Source of the DNA: Clostridia bacterium
Lineage (GTDB): Bacteria; Bacillota; Clostridia; UMGS1840
DNA: 32,058 nucleotides
Direction of reading: 5' to 3'
Assembly (NCBI GenBank): GCA_017468465.1
Contig: JAFUIN010000014.1
Coordinates: forward strand, 67,618-99,675
A program made the position numbers and the translations under genes. Under the pieces are notes generated by a model. It was given only the letters and a program-made list of their open reading frames with translations. It was not told the origin of the DNA and searched no databases. Below are positions 16,043 through 25,056 of the stretch, piece by piece; within the stretch, counting starts at the first letter, position 1; the number at the start of each line of letters is the position of its first letter.

Positions 16043-19000
16043 ATGAATTTAATGCAAATATTTAATAAATCAGAAGAAATAAAGAAATATGAAGACCTGT
16101 TTGCACCGGGCGAAATACTGGATTTCACAGTTTATCAGGAACAAAAGAAAATCGAGTTAACTGCTAAATTTCCGAAAATTGTCCCGAAGGACATTATTTT
16201 TTCGATTGCAAAAGATATCCGAAAAGCCTATGATTTAGTTGCAATTAAATTATATGCAAGGTATTCCGAAGAATTGTTTTCGGCAGATTATTATTCTGAA
16301 ATTCTTACTTATTTATCACTGAAAATGCCGGGAGTTCAGCAGTTTTTAGAAAACTCTTCTGCAACTTACGAAGACGGAATGCTAAAAATTTATCTTGCAG
16401 GCGGTGGTGCAGATTTACTTTCCGGCGGTGCGGGCGATGAAATCAAAAAACTGATTCAGGAAGAATTTTCACTGGAGATTGCTGTTACATTTATCGATGG
16501 TGAAGTTACCACTAATACAGAAAATTTCATAGAAAGACGTGCGGAAGAAATTCGGGAATTGGTTGCTTCGGAAATGGAAGAAACCATGAAAGCAGTTTCC
16601 GAGCGGAAAAAAAGCCCCATCGTTATGGGAAAAGAAATTCGTGGAAATACAGTTTCTATTAACACGCTGTCGGCAGAAAGCGGTCGTGTGATTGTAATAG
16701 GCGAAGTGTTTTTTATGGAAAACCGTGAAACCAGAAACGGTTTTATTGCAGTTAATTTCGATATTACAGACGGCACTTCTTCGGTTACTGTGAAAAAAAT
16801 ATTTACCAAAGAAGAATATGCACCGTTTTCTGAAAAAGTAAAAGTAGGCTCATACTTAAGAATCCGCGGAGAAATTATGTATGATAAATACCTTCGTGAT
16901 TTTGCGCTTACCCCCTATGACATTACTATGGAGGAAAAGGAAGAACGTCAGGACCTCTGCGAAGAAAAAAGAGTAGAGCTTCATTTACATACAAAAATGT
17001 CTGCTGTTGACGGTGTCAGCGATGTAGAAGATTTAATCAGCGCTGCAGCAAAATGGGGACATAAGGCCATTGCGATTACAGACCACGGTGTTTTACAGGC
17101 ATTTCCCGAGGCTTATTTATATGTAAAAAAGAAAAAGCTTGACATCAAACTTTTGTTGGGTGTGGAGTGTTATCTGGTAGATGATATGTCCGAAATCTAT
17201 CAAGGTGAAAAAGATTATCCGCTTGATACAGAATTTACTGTTTTTGACCTGGAAACAACCGGACTTTCTTCTCAAACGGAACGAATTACCGAAATCGGTG
17301 CGGTGAAAATTAAAAACGGAGAAGTTGTCGAACGGTTTTCCGAATTTGTAAATCCGGGTAAATTGTTATCACCGGAGATTTCAAATTTAACAGGAATTAC
17401 CAACGAAATGCTGGCCGACAAGCCGGACGAAACCGATGTGGTTCCCCGTTTTATGAAATTTGTGGGAGACAGTGTTATGGTAGCGCATAACGCTTCCTTT
17501 GATATGAGTTTTATTTTTGCTGCATGTGAGCGGTTAGGTATTCCGGTCAATAACAGCTATCTGGATACGCTCGATTTGGCAAGAAGGATCTATCCTGAAC
17601 TGAAAAATCATAAATTAGATACGCTCGCAAAGGAAACACATGTGGTGTTGGAAGGTCACCACAGAGCAGTGAACGATGCGGAAGCGTTGTATGGAATTTT
17701 TTTAGTTTTATTAAAAAAATGTATGGAAGCAGGCGTTTCCACACTATTTGAATTAAATACAAAATTAACCAAAAACACAGATAATTTGCGTGCATATCAT
17801 GGAATTATTCTGGTTAAAAATAAAACAGGTTTATTAAATTTATATAAATTGGTTTCCCAGTCTAATTTATTGCATTACAAAAAGAGACCTCGTATGTTAA
17901 AAAGTGAACTGATTGAAATGCGGGAAGGCTTGATATACGGTAGTGCATGTGAAGCAGGGGAATTGTTTAATGCAGTAAAATCCGGCGCCAAAAAGGAAAC
18001 CATTGAAAAAATTGCACGGTTTTACGATTTTCTGGAGGTTCAGCCTTTGGGAAATAACGAATTTTTATTGGAGAATGGTCAACTTACACAAGCAGATCTC
18101 ATTCGTTTTAATAAAGAAATTATTGACCTTGGGAAAAAGCTTGACAAGCCGGTAGTTGCAACCGGTGACGTGCATTTTCTGAATCCTGAGGGAAGTGCTT
18201 ACCGTAAAATCTTAATGTACGGACACGGCTTCAAAGATGCAGATAAGCAAGCCCCCTTATATCTTCGTACAACAGAAGAAATGCTGGAGGAATTCTGGTA
18301 TCTGGACGAGGAAACCAAAAAAGAAATCGTAATTACCAATCCCAATTTGATTGCAGATTGGTGTGATGATGATATTGCACCGATTCCCAAAGAAAAACAT
18401 CCGCCCGTCATTCCCGGTGCGGAAGAAGAACTGCGGGAAATGACCTATCAAAGAGCCAAAGAAATTTATGGTGAAAATTTGCCAGATTTGGTAAAAGAAC
18501 GCATGGATAAGGAACTCAATTCCATTATCACAAACGGATTTTCCGTAATGTATATCATTGCACAAAAGCTGGTAAAAAAATCCCTGCAGGACGGTTATCT
18601 GGTAGGGTCCAGAGGCTCTGTCGGCTCCTCTTTTGTTGCCTTTTTATCCGGAATTACAGAGGTAAATGCACTATGTGCGCATTACATTTGTCAGAATCCG
18701 GATTGCAAATATTCCGAATTTTATACCAATGGAGAATATAATTCCGGATATGATATGCCGGAAAAATTCTGTCCCCATTGCGGACAGCGCCTGAAACAGG
18801 ACGGACACGACATTCCGTTTGAAACATTTTTAGGTTTTAACGGAGATAAGGAACCGGATATCGACTTAAACTTTTCAGGTGATTATCAGCCTACCATCCA
18901 TAAATATTGCGAAGAAATTTTTGGAGAAGGGCACGTTTTCCGTGCAGGGACCATTTCTACTATTGCCGAAAAAAATGCAATGGGTTACGTTCGCAAATAT

Positions 19001-20290
19001 GTGGAAGAAAACAATCTTTCCGTTCATGTTGCAGAAATGAGACGTCTGGCAAAAGGCTGTGAAGGCGTGAAAAAAACAACCGGTCAGCATCCGGGCGGTG
19101 TTATGATTGTGCCCAAGGAAAACGAAGTGTACGAATTTTGTCCCATTGCACATCCGGCAGATGATAAAGACAGTGACATTATTACCACACACTTTGCCTA
19201 TACCTATTTGCACGATTGTCTGTTAAAATTAGACCTTTTGGGACACGATGACCCCACTATGATTCGTATGCTTAAGGATATCACAGGTTTAGATCCGCAA
19301 ACGATTCCTTTGGAAGACAAAGCTACTATGTCATTGTTCACCACAACGGAAGCTTTGGGAGTCACTCCCGAAGATATCAATTCCACAGTGGGAACATTTG
19401 GTGTTCCGGAGTTTGGTACCAAATTTGTCCGTCAAATGCTGGTGGATACCAAGCCTACAACATTTTCGGAATTGGTTCGTATTTCCGGCTTGTCTCACGG
19501 TACAGACGTATGGTTAAACAATGCGCAGGAGCTTATCAATTCCGGCACCACAACCTTAAAAGAAGCAATTTGTACCCGTGATGATATTATGACCTATTTA
19601 ATTCATAAAAATCTGCCCCCGAAAACCGCTTTTACCATTATGGAAAGCGTTCGTAAAGGGAAAGGGCTAAATGATGAATGGGAAGCGATTATGCGTGAGC
19701 ACGATGTGCCGGAATGGTATATCGACAGCTGTAAAAAAATCAAATACATGTTCCCGAAAGCTCATGCAGTTGCCTATGTAACCATGGCATTTCGAATTGC
19801 ATATTATAAGGTTCATCATCCGCTGGCATATTACGCAACCTATTTCACTGTTCGTGCAGACGATTTTGATGCAGATATTATGGTTGGAAGTCAAGTCCCA
19901 CAAAAAATTAAAGAATATGAGGCAATTCAAGGGGACGCCAACGCCAAAGAGAAAAACATTTTAACCATTTTAGAAATGTGCAACGAAATGCAAAAACGCG
20001 GATTTCAGTTTTTACCTGTTGATTTATATAAATCAGACGCTACGAAATTTTTAATCGAAGAAAACGCACTTCGCTTGCCCTTTACTGCCATCAAAGGATT
20101 GGGTGGAACTGCAGCAGAAACCATTGTTTCCGCCCGTCAGGAAAAAGAGTTTTTCTCTAAAGAAGACATTCTGCGCAGAACAAAAATTTCAAAAACCATT
20201 TTAGAGCAAATGGACCAAATGGGCTGTACTGCCGGACTTCCCAATTCGGAACAAGTGGAGCTTTGGGATTTGTTAGGTGGCACATTATGA
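16043..20290 (+). CDS. polC: DNA polymerase III alpha subunit, PolC type
   Basis: The replicative polymerase of low-GC Gram-positives, 1415 aa. Order of domains: N-terminal and OB region; PHP domain starting ELHLHTKMSAVDG (about residue 311); inserted DEDD 3'-5' exonuclease with VFDLETTGL (about 399) and AHNASFD (about 484); then the polymerase core with GSRGSVGSSFVAFLSG (about 855), a zinc-binding pair C-x4-C / CPHC (about 883 and 910), and the catalytic PDIDLNFSGDYQP (about 939). All active-site acidic residues I looked for are there. Start ATG 16043 follows AGAGGT; in-frame codons before it lie inside the terminator hairpin and are rejected. The downstream mnmM ATG overlaps its stop (ATGA). 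No convincing promoter is seen between the terminator and polC. Confidence 0.98.
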   Translation: MNLMQIFNKSEEIKKYEDLFAPGEILDFTVYQEQKKIELTAKFPKIVPKDIIFSIAKDIRKAYDLVAIKLYARYSEELFSADYYSEILTYLSLKMPGVQQFLENSSATYEDGMLKIYLAGGGADLLSGGAGDEIKKLIQEEFSLEIAVTFIDGEVTTNTENFIERRAEEIRELVASEMEETMKAVSERKKSPIVMGKEIRGNTVSINTLSAESGRVIVIGEVFFMENRETRNGFIAVNFDITDGTSSVTVKKIFTKEEYAPFSEKVKVGSYLRIRGEIMYDKYLRDFALTPYDITMEEKEERQDLCEEKRVELHLHTKMSAVDGVSDVEDLISAAAKWGHKAIAITDHGVLQAFPEAYLYVKKKKLDIKLLLGVECYLVDDMSEIYQGEKDYPLDTEFTVFDLETTGLSSQTERITEIGAVKIKNGEVVERFSEFVNPGKLLSPEISNLTGITNEMLADKPDETDVVPRFMKFVGDSVMVAHNASFDMSFIFAACERLGIPVNNSYLDTLDLARRIYPELKNHKLDTLAKETHVVLEGHHRAVNDAEALYGIFLVLLKKCMEAGVSTLFELNTKLTKNTDNLRAYHGIILVKNKTGLLNLYKLVSQSNLLHYKKRPRMLKSELIEMREGLIYGSACEAGELFNAVKSGAKKETIEKIARFYDFLEVQPLGNNEFLLENGQLTQADLIRFNKEIIDLGKKLDKPVVATGDVHFLNPEGSAYRKILMYGHGFKDADKQAPLYLRTTEEMLEEFWYLDEETKKEIVITNPNLIADWCDDDIAPIPKEKHPPVIPGAEEELREMTYQRAKEIYGENLPDLVKERMDKELNSIITNGFSVMYIIAQKLVKKSLQDGYLVGSRGSVGSSFVAFLSGITEVNALCAHYICQNPDCKYSEFYTNGEYNSGYDMPEKFCPHCGQRLKQDGHDIPFETFLGFNGDKEPDIDLNFSGDYQPTIHKYCEEIFGEGHVFRAGTISTIAEKNAMGYVRKYVEENNLSVHVAEMRRLAKGCEGVKKTTGQHPGGVMIVPKENEVYEFCPIAHPADDKDSDIITTHFAYTYLHDCLLKLDLLGHDDPTMIRMLKDITGLDPQTIPLEDKATMSLFTTTEALGVTPEDINSTVGTFGVPEFGTKFVRQMLVDTKPTTFSELVRISGLSHGTDVWLNNAQELINSGTTTLKEAICTRDDIMTYLIHKNLPPKTAFTIMESVRKGKGLNDEWEAIMREHDVPEWYIDSCKKIKYMFPKAHAVAYVTMAFRIAYYKVHHPLAYYATYFTVRADDFDADIMVGSQVPQKIKEYEAIQGDANAKEKNILTILEMCNEMQKRGFQFLPVDLYKSDATKFLIEENALRLPFTAIKGLGGTAAETIVSARQEKEFFSKEDILRRTKISKTILEQMDQMGCTAGLPNSEQVELWDLLGGTL

Positions 20291-20850
20291 TAAAAAATGC
20301 AGTTGAATTAGCTCATTTCTATTTGAAACAGTATGTAAAGAACGGCTCTTTCGTCGTGGATGCAACGTGTGGAAACGGCGGAGATACCGTGATGTTAGCG
20401 TCTTTAGTTGGAAATAACGGAAAAGTTTTTGGGTTTGATATTCAAAAAGATGCAATTTTAGCCACAGCAAAACGAATTGAGATGGAAGGGCTTTCTTCTC
20501 GTGTTTCTTTGTTTCAGGACGGACACGAGAACATGGAGCAGTATTTGGAAAATCAAATAGTGGATGCTTTTATCTTTAATTTAGGGTATCTGCCAAAAGG
20601 TGACCATAGCATCCACACCAAAGGAGAAACCACCATAAAAGCACTTGAAATTGCGTTAAAACATCTTTCTCAGACCGGAGTGATTGCTTTGAGCATTTAC
20701 CACGGGGGAGACAGCGGATTCGAAGAACGGGATGCCGTTTTAGCTTATTTGGAATCCCTTGATTCCCGCAAATATAACGTGATTTTACACAGTTATATCA
20801 ATAAACCTAATTTTCCGCCGCTGTTTGCATTGATATGCCATAATACCTAA
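20287..20850 (+). CDS. mnmM: tRNA (mnm5s2U34) methyltransferase MnmM (YtqB family)
   Basis: A 187-aa class I SAM-dependent methyltransferase. Motif I is VVDATCGNGGDT (about residue 20), and FNLGYLPKGD (about 99) replaces the usual NPPY-type motif, as in the YtqB family. Bacillus YtqB (MnmM) methylates nm5s2U at the tRNA wobble position in bacteria lacking the MnmC methylase domain. ATG 20287 overlaps the polC stop (20288-20290) and has AGGTGG 8 bases upstream, so the two are translationally coupled. tatD follows 48 bp later. Assignment rests on motif and length similarity recalled for YtqB; a generic rRNA/tRNA methyltransferase name would be the fallback. Confidence 0.85.
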   Translation: MIKNAVELAHFYLKQYVKNGSFVVDATCGNGGDTVMLASLVGNNGKVFGFDIQKDAILATAKRIEMEGLSSRVSLFQDGHENMEQYLENQIVDAFIFNLGYLPKGDHSIHTKGETTIKALEIALKHLSQTGVIALSIYHGGDSGFEERDAVLAYLESLDSRKYNVILHSYINKPNFPPLFALICHNT

Positions 20851-20898
20851 TGATACTGTTTGACAAAATTTTACAAGAAAGGGTAGGGGAGCAGCACC

Positions 20899-21657
20899 AT
20901 GATTATAGACAGTCACAGCCATTATGATGATGAACGGTTTTCGCCGGACCGTGAACAAGTTCTTTTGGATTTGAAAAACCATAACGTTGAAAAAATTATC
21001 AATGTTGGATATGATTTACAGTCCAGCGAAAATGCAGTTATGCTGGCAAATAAATATGATTTTGTGTATGCTGCAGTTGGGTTTCATCCAAGCGATGCTT
21101 CCGGTTTTACCGAGGAAGCAAAGAATCGTTTAATGGAATTAACCAAGAACGAAAAAGTGGTTGCCTGGGGTGAAATTGGACTGGACTATCACTATGATAA
21201 TATTGATAAAGAGGTTCAAAAAGAGGTTTTCATCCAACAAATGAAAATTGCCAAGGAACTGAATTTGCCGGTCAGCATCCATACCAGAGATGCAATGGCT
21301 GACACCTTGGAAATTGTAAAAAATTTCCAGACGACCGGAGTTTTTCATTGTTATTCCGGAAGTTTGGAAATTGCTAAAGAATTGGTAAAAATTGGATATT
21401 ATATTTCATTTTCCGGAACCGTAACCTATAAGAATGCAAAAAATGTGAAAGAAGTTGCAAAATGGATTCCAGCTGATAAATATTTAATCGAAACCGATTG
21501 TCCGTATCTGGCACCGGAACCGGTTCGCGGCAAACGAAATGATTCCAGAAATCTAAACTATATTGCACAACATATTGCAGAGCTTCGAAATGTGAGCGTT
21601 GATCAGGTTATCAGAGAATCCTGTGAAAATACAAAGAGACTATTTGGCATTGTTTAA
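20899..21657 (+). CDS. tatD: TatD family metal-dependent deoxyribonuclease
   Basis: A 252-aa TIM-barrel hydrolase of the TatD/YcfH group, with 3'-5' DNA exonuclease or D-aminoacyl-tRNA-like hydrolase activities reported for members. Metal ligands are in SHSHYDD (HxH at the N-terminus), EIGLDYH (Glu), IHTRDA (His), HCYSGS (His) and ETDCPYLAPEP (Asp). The last motif is the TatD hallmark. GGGGAG precedes the ATG. It is the end gene of the polC-mnmM-tatD run; in many Firmicutes tatD follows metG, which here lies 5 kb to the right on the opposite strand. Nothing is truncated. Confidence 0.95.
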   Translation: MIIDSHSHYDDERFSPDREQVLLDLKNHNVEKIINVGYDLQSSENAVMLANKYDFVYAAVGFHPSDASGFTEEAKNRLMELTKNEKVVAWGEIGLDYHYDNIDKEVQKEVFIQQMKIAKELNLPVSIHTRDAMADTLEIVKNFQTTGVFHCYSGSLEIAKELVKIGYYISFSGTVTYKNAKNVKEVAKWIPADKYLIETDCPYLAPEPVRGKRNDSRNLNYIAQHIAELRNVSVDQVIRESCENTKRLFGIV

Positions 21658-22034
21658 AAAAATTCTATCGGATTCTGACGCACACCAAAAGTTGTAATTT
21701 GTAGAAAATGAAGCATTGTAGCATTTTCAAGAAATGTATTTTGAACGTTGTGAAGAATCTCACGAATATATGAATCAATCAGGAATCAATTCAACCAAGT
21801 TGTAAATTCATCATTTACAAAATAGATTTTTACTTTATTCAATCGTAATTTGTGATTTCTATGGTTGTTTTGTTATTTTTTCATAAAACCACTGAAATTA
21901 AGCCATTTTTTTGACTATATTTTTGATACAAGCGCTCCCCTATAATAAACAAAATTTTTATTTTGTTGAGTAAAATATTGAATTTTTTTGAGACCTAATT
22001 TATTAAGTGGTTCTATCCCCTGCAGATAAAAACG
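21658..22034. other. AT-rich region without a gene
   Basis: About 380 bp with no coding frame that has a ribosome site and family resemblance. It holds three small hairpins: GAAAATG/CATTTTC (21704-21710 with 21722-21728), a perfect TTGTAAAT/ATTTACAA (21800-21807 with 21813-21820), and AACAAAA/TTTTGTT (about 21949-21968). A TATAAT at 21941 lacks a -35 element at 16-18 bp. Transcription of tatD probably ends here, but I see no strong terminator before 22035. Confidence 0.5.
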
Positions 22035-22064
22035 AAAAAAACTACCCATTTGGGTAGTTTTTTT
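22035..22064. terminator. Bidirectional terminator between tatD and the secreted-protein gene
   Basis: AAAAAAACTACCC (22035-22047) and GGGTAGTTTTTTT (22052-22064) form a perfect 13-bp stem with a 4-base loop. T tracts occur in both directions, so it can end transcripts of both converging strands. It lies 19 bp beyond the stop of the leftward gene. Confidence 0.93.
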
Positions 22065-22083
22065 CATGATTAAGTATTTACTT

Positions 22084-24807
22084 TTAATAATTGTCGCCGT
22101 TTACATCCACAACTACAATCAGTTTGGTGTCGCCATCGTAACAATAAACATATACAAAGTCATCATTGGTAAGCTGACCTGCATTTCTGTAATCACTTGT
22201 AATATAATCGGTTTCTGCATCCATAATGCTGGAAACTTTATATTTTCCGGTCTGTGCATTGTAGTAGTAAGCGATTTCATTAACGTTAACGGTTACATCG
22301 GTGATCAGTTTTTCATCGCCGTCTTTTAGTAAATCATATTCTCTGCCGGTAGCAGTAAAGGTGGTTTCGTAATTATCAACATTTAACAGTCTTAACAGAC
22401 TGCCCTGCACTCTGTATGCCACGCCAACAGCGCCGTAACCTTTGATAGAACCAGCAGATGCTGCTTTTGCCATTCTACCTTGTGCGATTGACATTGCACG
22501 ATTTGTATCCCAATCTGCTTCAATGTTTAATTCTGTAAATGAAGATGTATTAAGTGTTATTTCATCGTATGCTACGTCATCTGTATTATAGATGGTGTTC
22601 GTTTTACCGGTCGCTTCAATGACAGCTCTGCTGTTATCCGCTACAATAAGTTCACTGCCGCTCTTATAAACTAACCGCTTTGCATCTGTAATTTCGCCAC
22701 CGGGGAATATACTGTTGTTATTTATGGAATATAGAGCAATATCTCCCGCATTAAGTTTTTTGGCCTCATCAGAAGCATCTTCTGCTAAAAGGCAGCTAAC
22801 CTCTTCACCATTTATGTATCCGGTAAATTTGATGCGATCTTTTCCTTCCAGTGTGACAGTTTCTTTTTTGACAATCAGTAGCGGAATATAGTCGGATTCA
22901 AAAGAATCTTCAACTTTTATCATTGAGTATACAACAACTGCAATAATATTTTTTTGGTTGTCAAATAATACACCAAATTCATATTCAGCTTCATCTACCA
23001 ATTGATCTTCGGTTAGTAATGTAATTTCTTCGTTGTTTTCGACAAAATCGCTCATTCCAAAGAAAATAGTATCATCTGTAAGGTAATAGTTTCCGATTTT
23101 TCTTGCACTTTGATTATAAATACCATTTTGGGAAGCGATCTTTTCATTATTTTTCAAAACGTTTCTGTTATAATAATCATCTTGTATATCATAAGCAAAA
23201 ATTTCATTTTGATCATTTAATAAATAACAAATAATAAAGCCTGTCGGTAATGCTGATTTTAATTCTGTATCCGTTGTCCAGCTTTGAGAAGAATTATTTA
23301 TGGTTTCTGCCAAAGGATATTGGATTGTTTCCCCTTCAGTTGTATAAAGAGTTATCTGACAGGAACTGTCGTTATTGATTTTTGCATCCAGGATAACGCC
23401 GACATTTGCAATAAAAGCATGTTCCATAGATATCACAGTGTCATCAAATACATAGGCATTGACTACATCTCCAGAACGAAAAGCGTGATTTGGTATAGTT
23501 AAAGTAGAATATTCTTTACCATTTATTTCATATTTTGCCATTCCTGAGATATCTGTATAGACTGTGTTAATTTCACCTGAAATAAATTCAGGATTTTCTA
23601 CAGTAATATCATAGTAAGTATATTCATCGTCGATAGACGGTTTAATACGAATGATTTGACCTGCAGTAATCTCGTCAAAATCTATATTCATATCATATAT
23701 TGTATAACTATCATCCGGATCTAACTGAAGCGATGTTCTTTCATATGTTCGCATTGCTTCCGTATCTACATAAATTTTTCTTGTGCTGTAGTTCACCGTT
23801 CTGACCATAAATATTTTTTCGTAGTCTATATATACTGTGTCGTATAAATTATCTAAGTCGGTATCCACGTAACGGTATTCCTTGATTTGGTCGTCATATC
23901 CTTCAATAATTTCAGAATAAGAAGAGGGTTCATAATTTCTATATACTGCAACAGAATCTGCTAACGGTAACATTGAAAGAGAGGTGTCGGTTTGGGAGGA
24001 ATAGTACAGCACTTCCCCTTCTCCGTTATCTTTTGATGCTAAGTTTTCTGGTTTTATAGAAATAGTCTTGTTGTAATTTTCAATCGGTTCTGCCCAACGC
24101 AGTTCATATGTACCGTCATTTAGTATGTTAATCATAATACGGCAATATAAACCTTGCACTTTGTATAGTTCGTCCCATTTATTTTTTGTAACTGTTATAT
24201 TTTGTCCCATAACAAAATGATCTTCTGTATAACCTGCGTCTGTTGCGCCTTCGAACAGCAACACGTTGTTCATGACCTTAGTAGATACCGTGGTTTCTAC
24301 GTTGTGTATAGGTACATAGGGGATGATACCATCAAACTGCACAAATTTAAAATAATCCATATTGGACCGGATAATTTCATTAGTTTCCCCTACTGCTCTT
24401 CTGATGGTTCCCTCGGGAGATAAGGTGTCTAAATTGTCAATCATGATAAGCTTAAATCGATAATACTGAATGCTTGGATTTGTAATACGTACTTCCGGAG
24501 TATACCAGTACCAGTCATGCTCTATAAATGGATTTTCTAAATGAATTGGTAAGTAAAATACATCTACTAACTGATTGCTTTCTCCGGCGTAAACAGCAAC
24601 ATAACATTCTGTATCAAGATTGCCTACTGTTCCCACTTCGCCATAGAAGTTAATCGAAAGTCTTACTAAATCCTGCGACATAAATGTTGCGCTTGAAATG
24701 GAATAACTGAAATTCACCGGTTGTGGTTCTTCAGATGCAAAAACAGTTGTTGTCATTACCGTCAAAACAGTTAAAAGTAATGTGAGCATTTGTTTCAATT
24801 TTTTCAT
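22084..24807 (-). CDS. Large secreted protein of unknown function
   Basis: A 907-aa exported protein I do not recognise. It starts MKKLKQMLTLLLTVLTVMTT with a classic signal peptide (K-rich n-region, hydrophobic core, likely cleavage after VFA near residue 24). No lipobox, LPXTG, transmembrane tail or SLH repeat is visible, so how it stays at the surface, if it does, is unknown. The mature chain is acidic, Tyr- and Asn-rich and beta-like throughout; segments in the middle (ANVGVILDAKINNDSSC, then LYTTEGETIQYPL) resemble small beta domains that I recall from SLH-bearing Clostridia surface proteins. No catalytic motif was found. AAAGGATGG precedes ATG 24807; codons further upstream in frame cross the leader terminator and are rejected. 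Its transcript begins with the foldable leader at 24831-25006, so expression is probably conditional. Confidence 0.8.
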   Translation of the reverse strand: MKKLKQMLTLLLTVLTVMTTTVFASEEPQPVNFSYSISSATFMSQDLVRLSINFYGEVGTVGNLDTECYVAVYAGESNQLVDVFYLPIHLENPFIEHDWYWYTPEVRITNPSIQYYRFKLIMIDNLDTLSPEGTIRRAVGETNEIIRSNMDYFKFVQFDGIIPYVPIHNVETTVSTKVMNNVLLFEGATDAGYTEDHFVMGQNITVTKNKWDELYKVQGLYCRIMINILNDGTYELRWAEPIENYNKTISIKPENLASKDNGEGEVLYYSSQTDTSLSMLPLADSVAVYRNYEPSSYSEIIEGYDDQIKEYRYVDTDLDNLYDTVYIDYEKIFMVRTVNYSTRKIYVDTEAMRTYERTSLQLDPDDSYTIYDMNIDFDEITAGQIIRIKPSIDDEYTYYDITVENPEFISGEINTVYTDISGMAKYEINGKEYSTLTIPNHAFRSGDVVNAYVFDDTVISMEHAFIANVGVILDAKINNDSSCQITLYTTEGETIQYPLAETINNSSQSWTTDTELKSALPTGFIICYLLNDQNEIFAYDIQDDYYNRNVLKNNEKIASQNGIYNQSARKIGNYYLTDDTIFFGMSDFVENNEEITLLTEDQLVDEAEYEFGVLFDNQKNIIAVVVYSMIKVEDSFESDYIPLLIVKKETVTLEGKDRIKFTGYINGEEVSCLLAEDASDEAKKLNAGDIALYSINNNSIFPGGEITDAKRLVYKSGSELIVADNSRAVIEATGKTNTIYNTDDVAYDEITLNTSSFTELNIEADWDTNRAMSIAQGRMAKAASAGSIKGYGAVGVAYRVQGSLLRLLNVDNYETTFTATGREYDLLKDGDEKLITDVTVNVNEIAYYYNAQTGKYKVSSIMDAETDYITSDYRNAGQLTNDDFVYVYCYDGDTKLIVVVDVNGDNY

Positions 24808-24830
24808 TTGAAACCATCCTTTCTTCAGAG

Positions 24831-24870
24831 AAATAAAAAAAGTGTGCAATCCAATCAAAGAAAGCACACC
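24831..24870 (-). terminator. Leader terminator hairpin with U tract, upstream of the secreted-protein start
   Basis: On the minus strand GTGTGC (24869-24864) pairs with GCACAC (24847-24842) around a 16-base loop, followed at once by seven T residues (24841-24835), an A and more T. It lies between the promoter and the start codon, so readthrough is required to express the gene. The stem is short (6 bp), which suits a conditional terminator. Confidence 0.7.
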
Positions 24871-25006
24871 GAAAAATGCACTGCTCTGATTGTTTGGCAC
24901 ACAATTTTCATCCCTAAGATTGGTATATGAAAAACAGAGTGTACATTTTTACCAAAACAGTAAAATTATACACCTAATCTCAAGAATTTATTCTCTTGTG
25001 TGCCAA
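24871..25006 (-). promoter_or_regulatory. Putative riboswitch/attenuator sensor region, class unknown
   Basis: The predicted RNA begins at or within TTGGCACACAA (25006-24996), which pairs perfectly with TTGTGTGCCAA (24904-24894): an 11-bp closing stem P1. Inside, AGATT-A-GGTGTAT (24980-24968) pairs with ATATACC-AATCT (24928-24917), 12 bp with one bulged A and one G-U. Within that, TTTTAC/GTAAAA (24965-24960 with 24952-24947) closes a 7-base loop. The 3' strand of P1 contains GTGTGC (24902-24897), identical to the 5' arm of the downstream terminator, and can capture the terminator's GCACAC. CAATCAGAG (24892-24884) with CTTTGATTG (24860-24852) extends that alternative fold. I see no hallmark bases of the common riboswitch classes. 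Confidence 0.6.
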
Positions 25007-25010
25007 TTTC

Positions 25011-25039
25011 ATAATATCATACTTGTTTGAAAAATGCAA
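25011..25039 (-). promoter_or_regulatory. Extended -10 promoter of the secreted-protein gene
   Basis: Minus strand TTGCAT (25039-25034), 17 bp, TATTAT (25016-25011) preceded by TGA. Transcription would start near 25004, the first bases of the P1 stem. An AT palindrome (25043-25058) just upstream could serve as an UP element. Confidence 0.78.
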
Positions 25040-25056
25040 GAGAAATTTTTGAAAAT

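Noticed and set aside
21911-21946. TTGACT with TATAAT as promoter for a small RNA
   Set aside because: Spacing is 24 bp, too long; no alternative -35 at 16-18 bp.
24894-25006. 11-bp terminal inverted repeats that could mark a miniature transposable element
   Set aside because: The repeat begins exactly at the predicted transcription start, the inside forms nested helices, and no target-site duplication flanks it (TGT outside one end, TTT at the other). An RNA leader explains it better.
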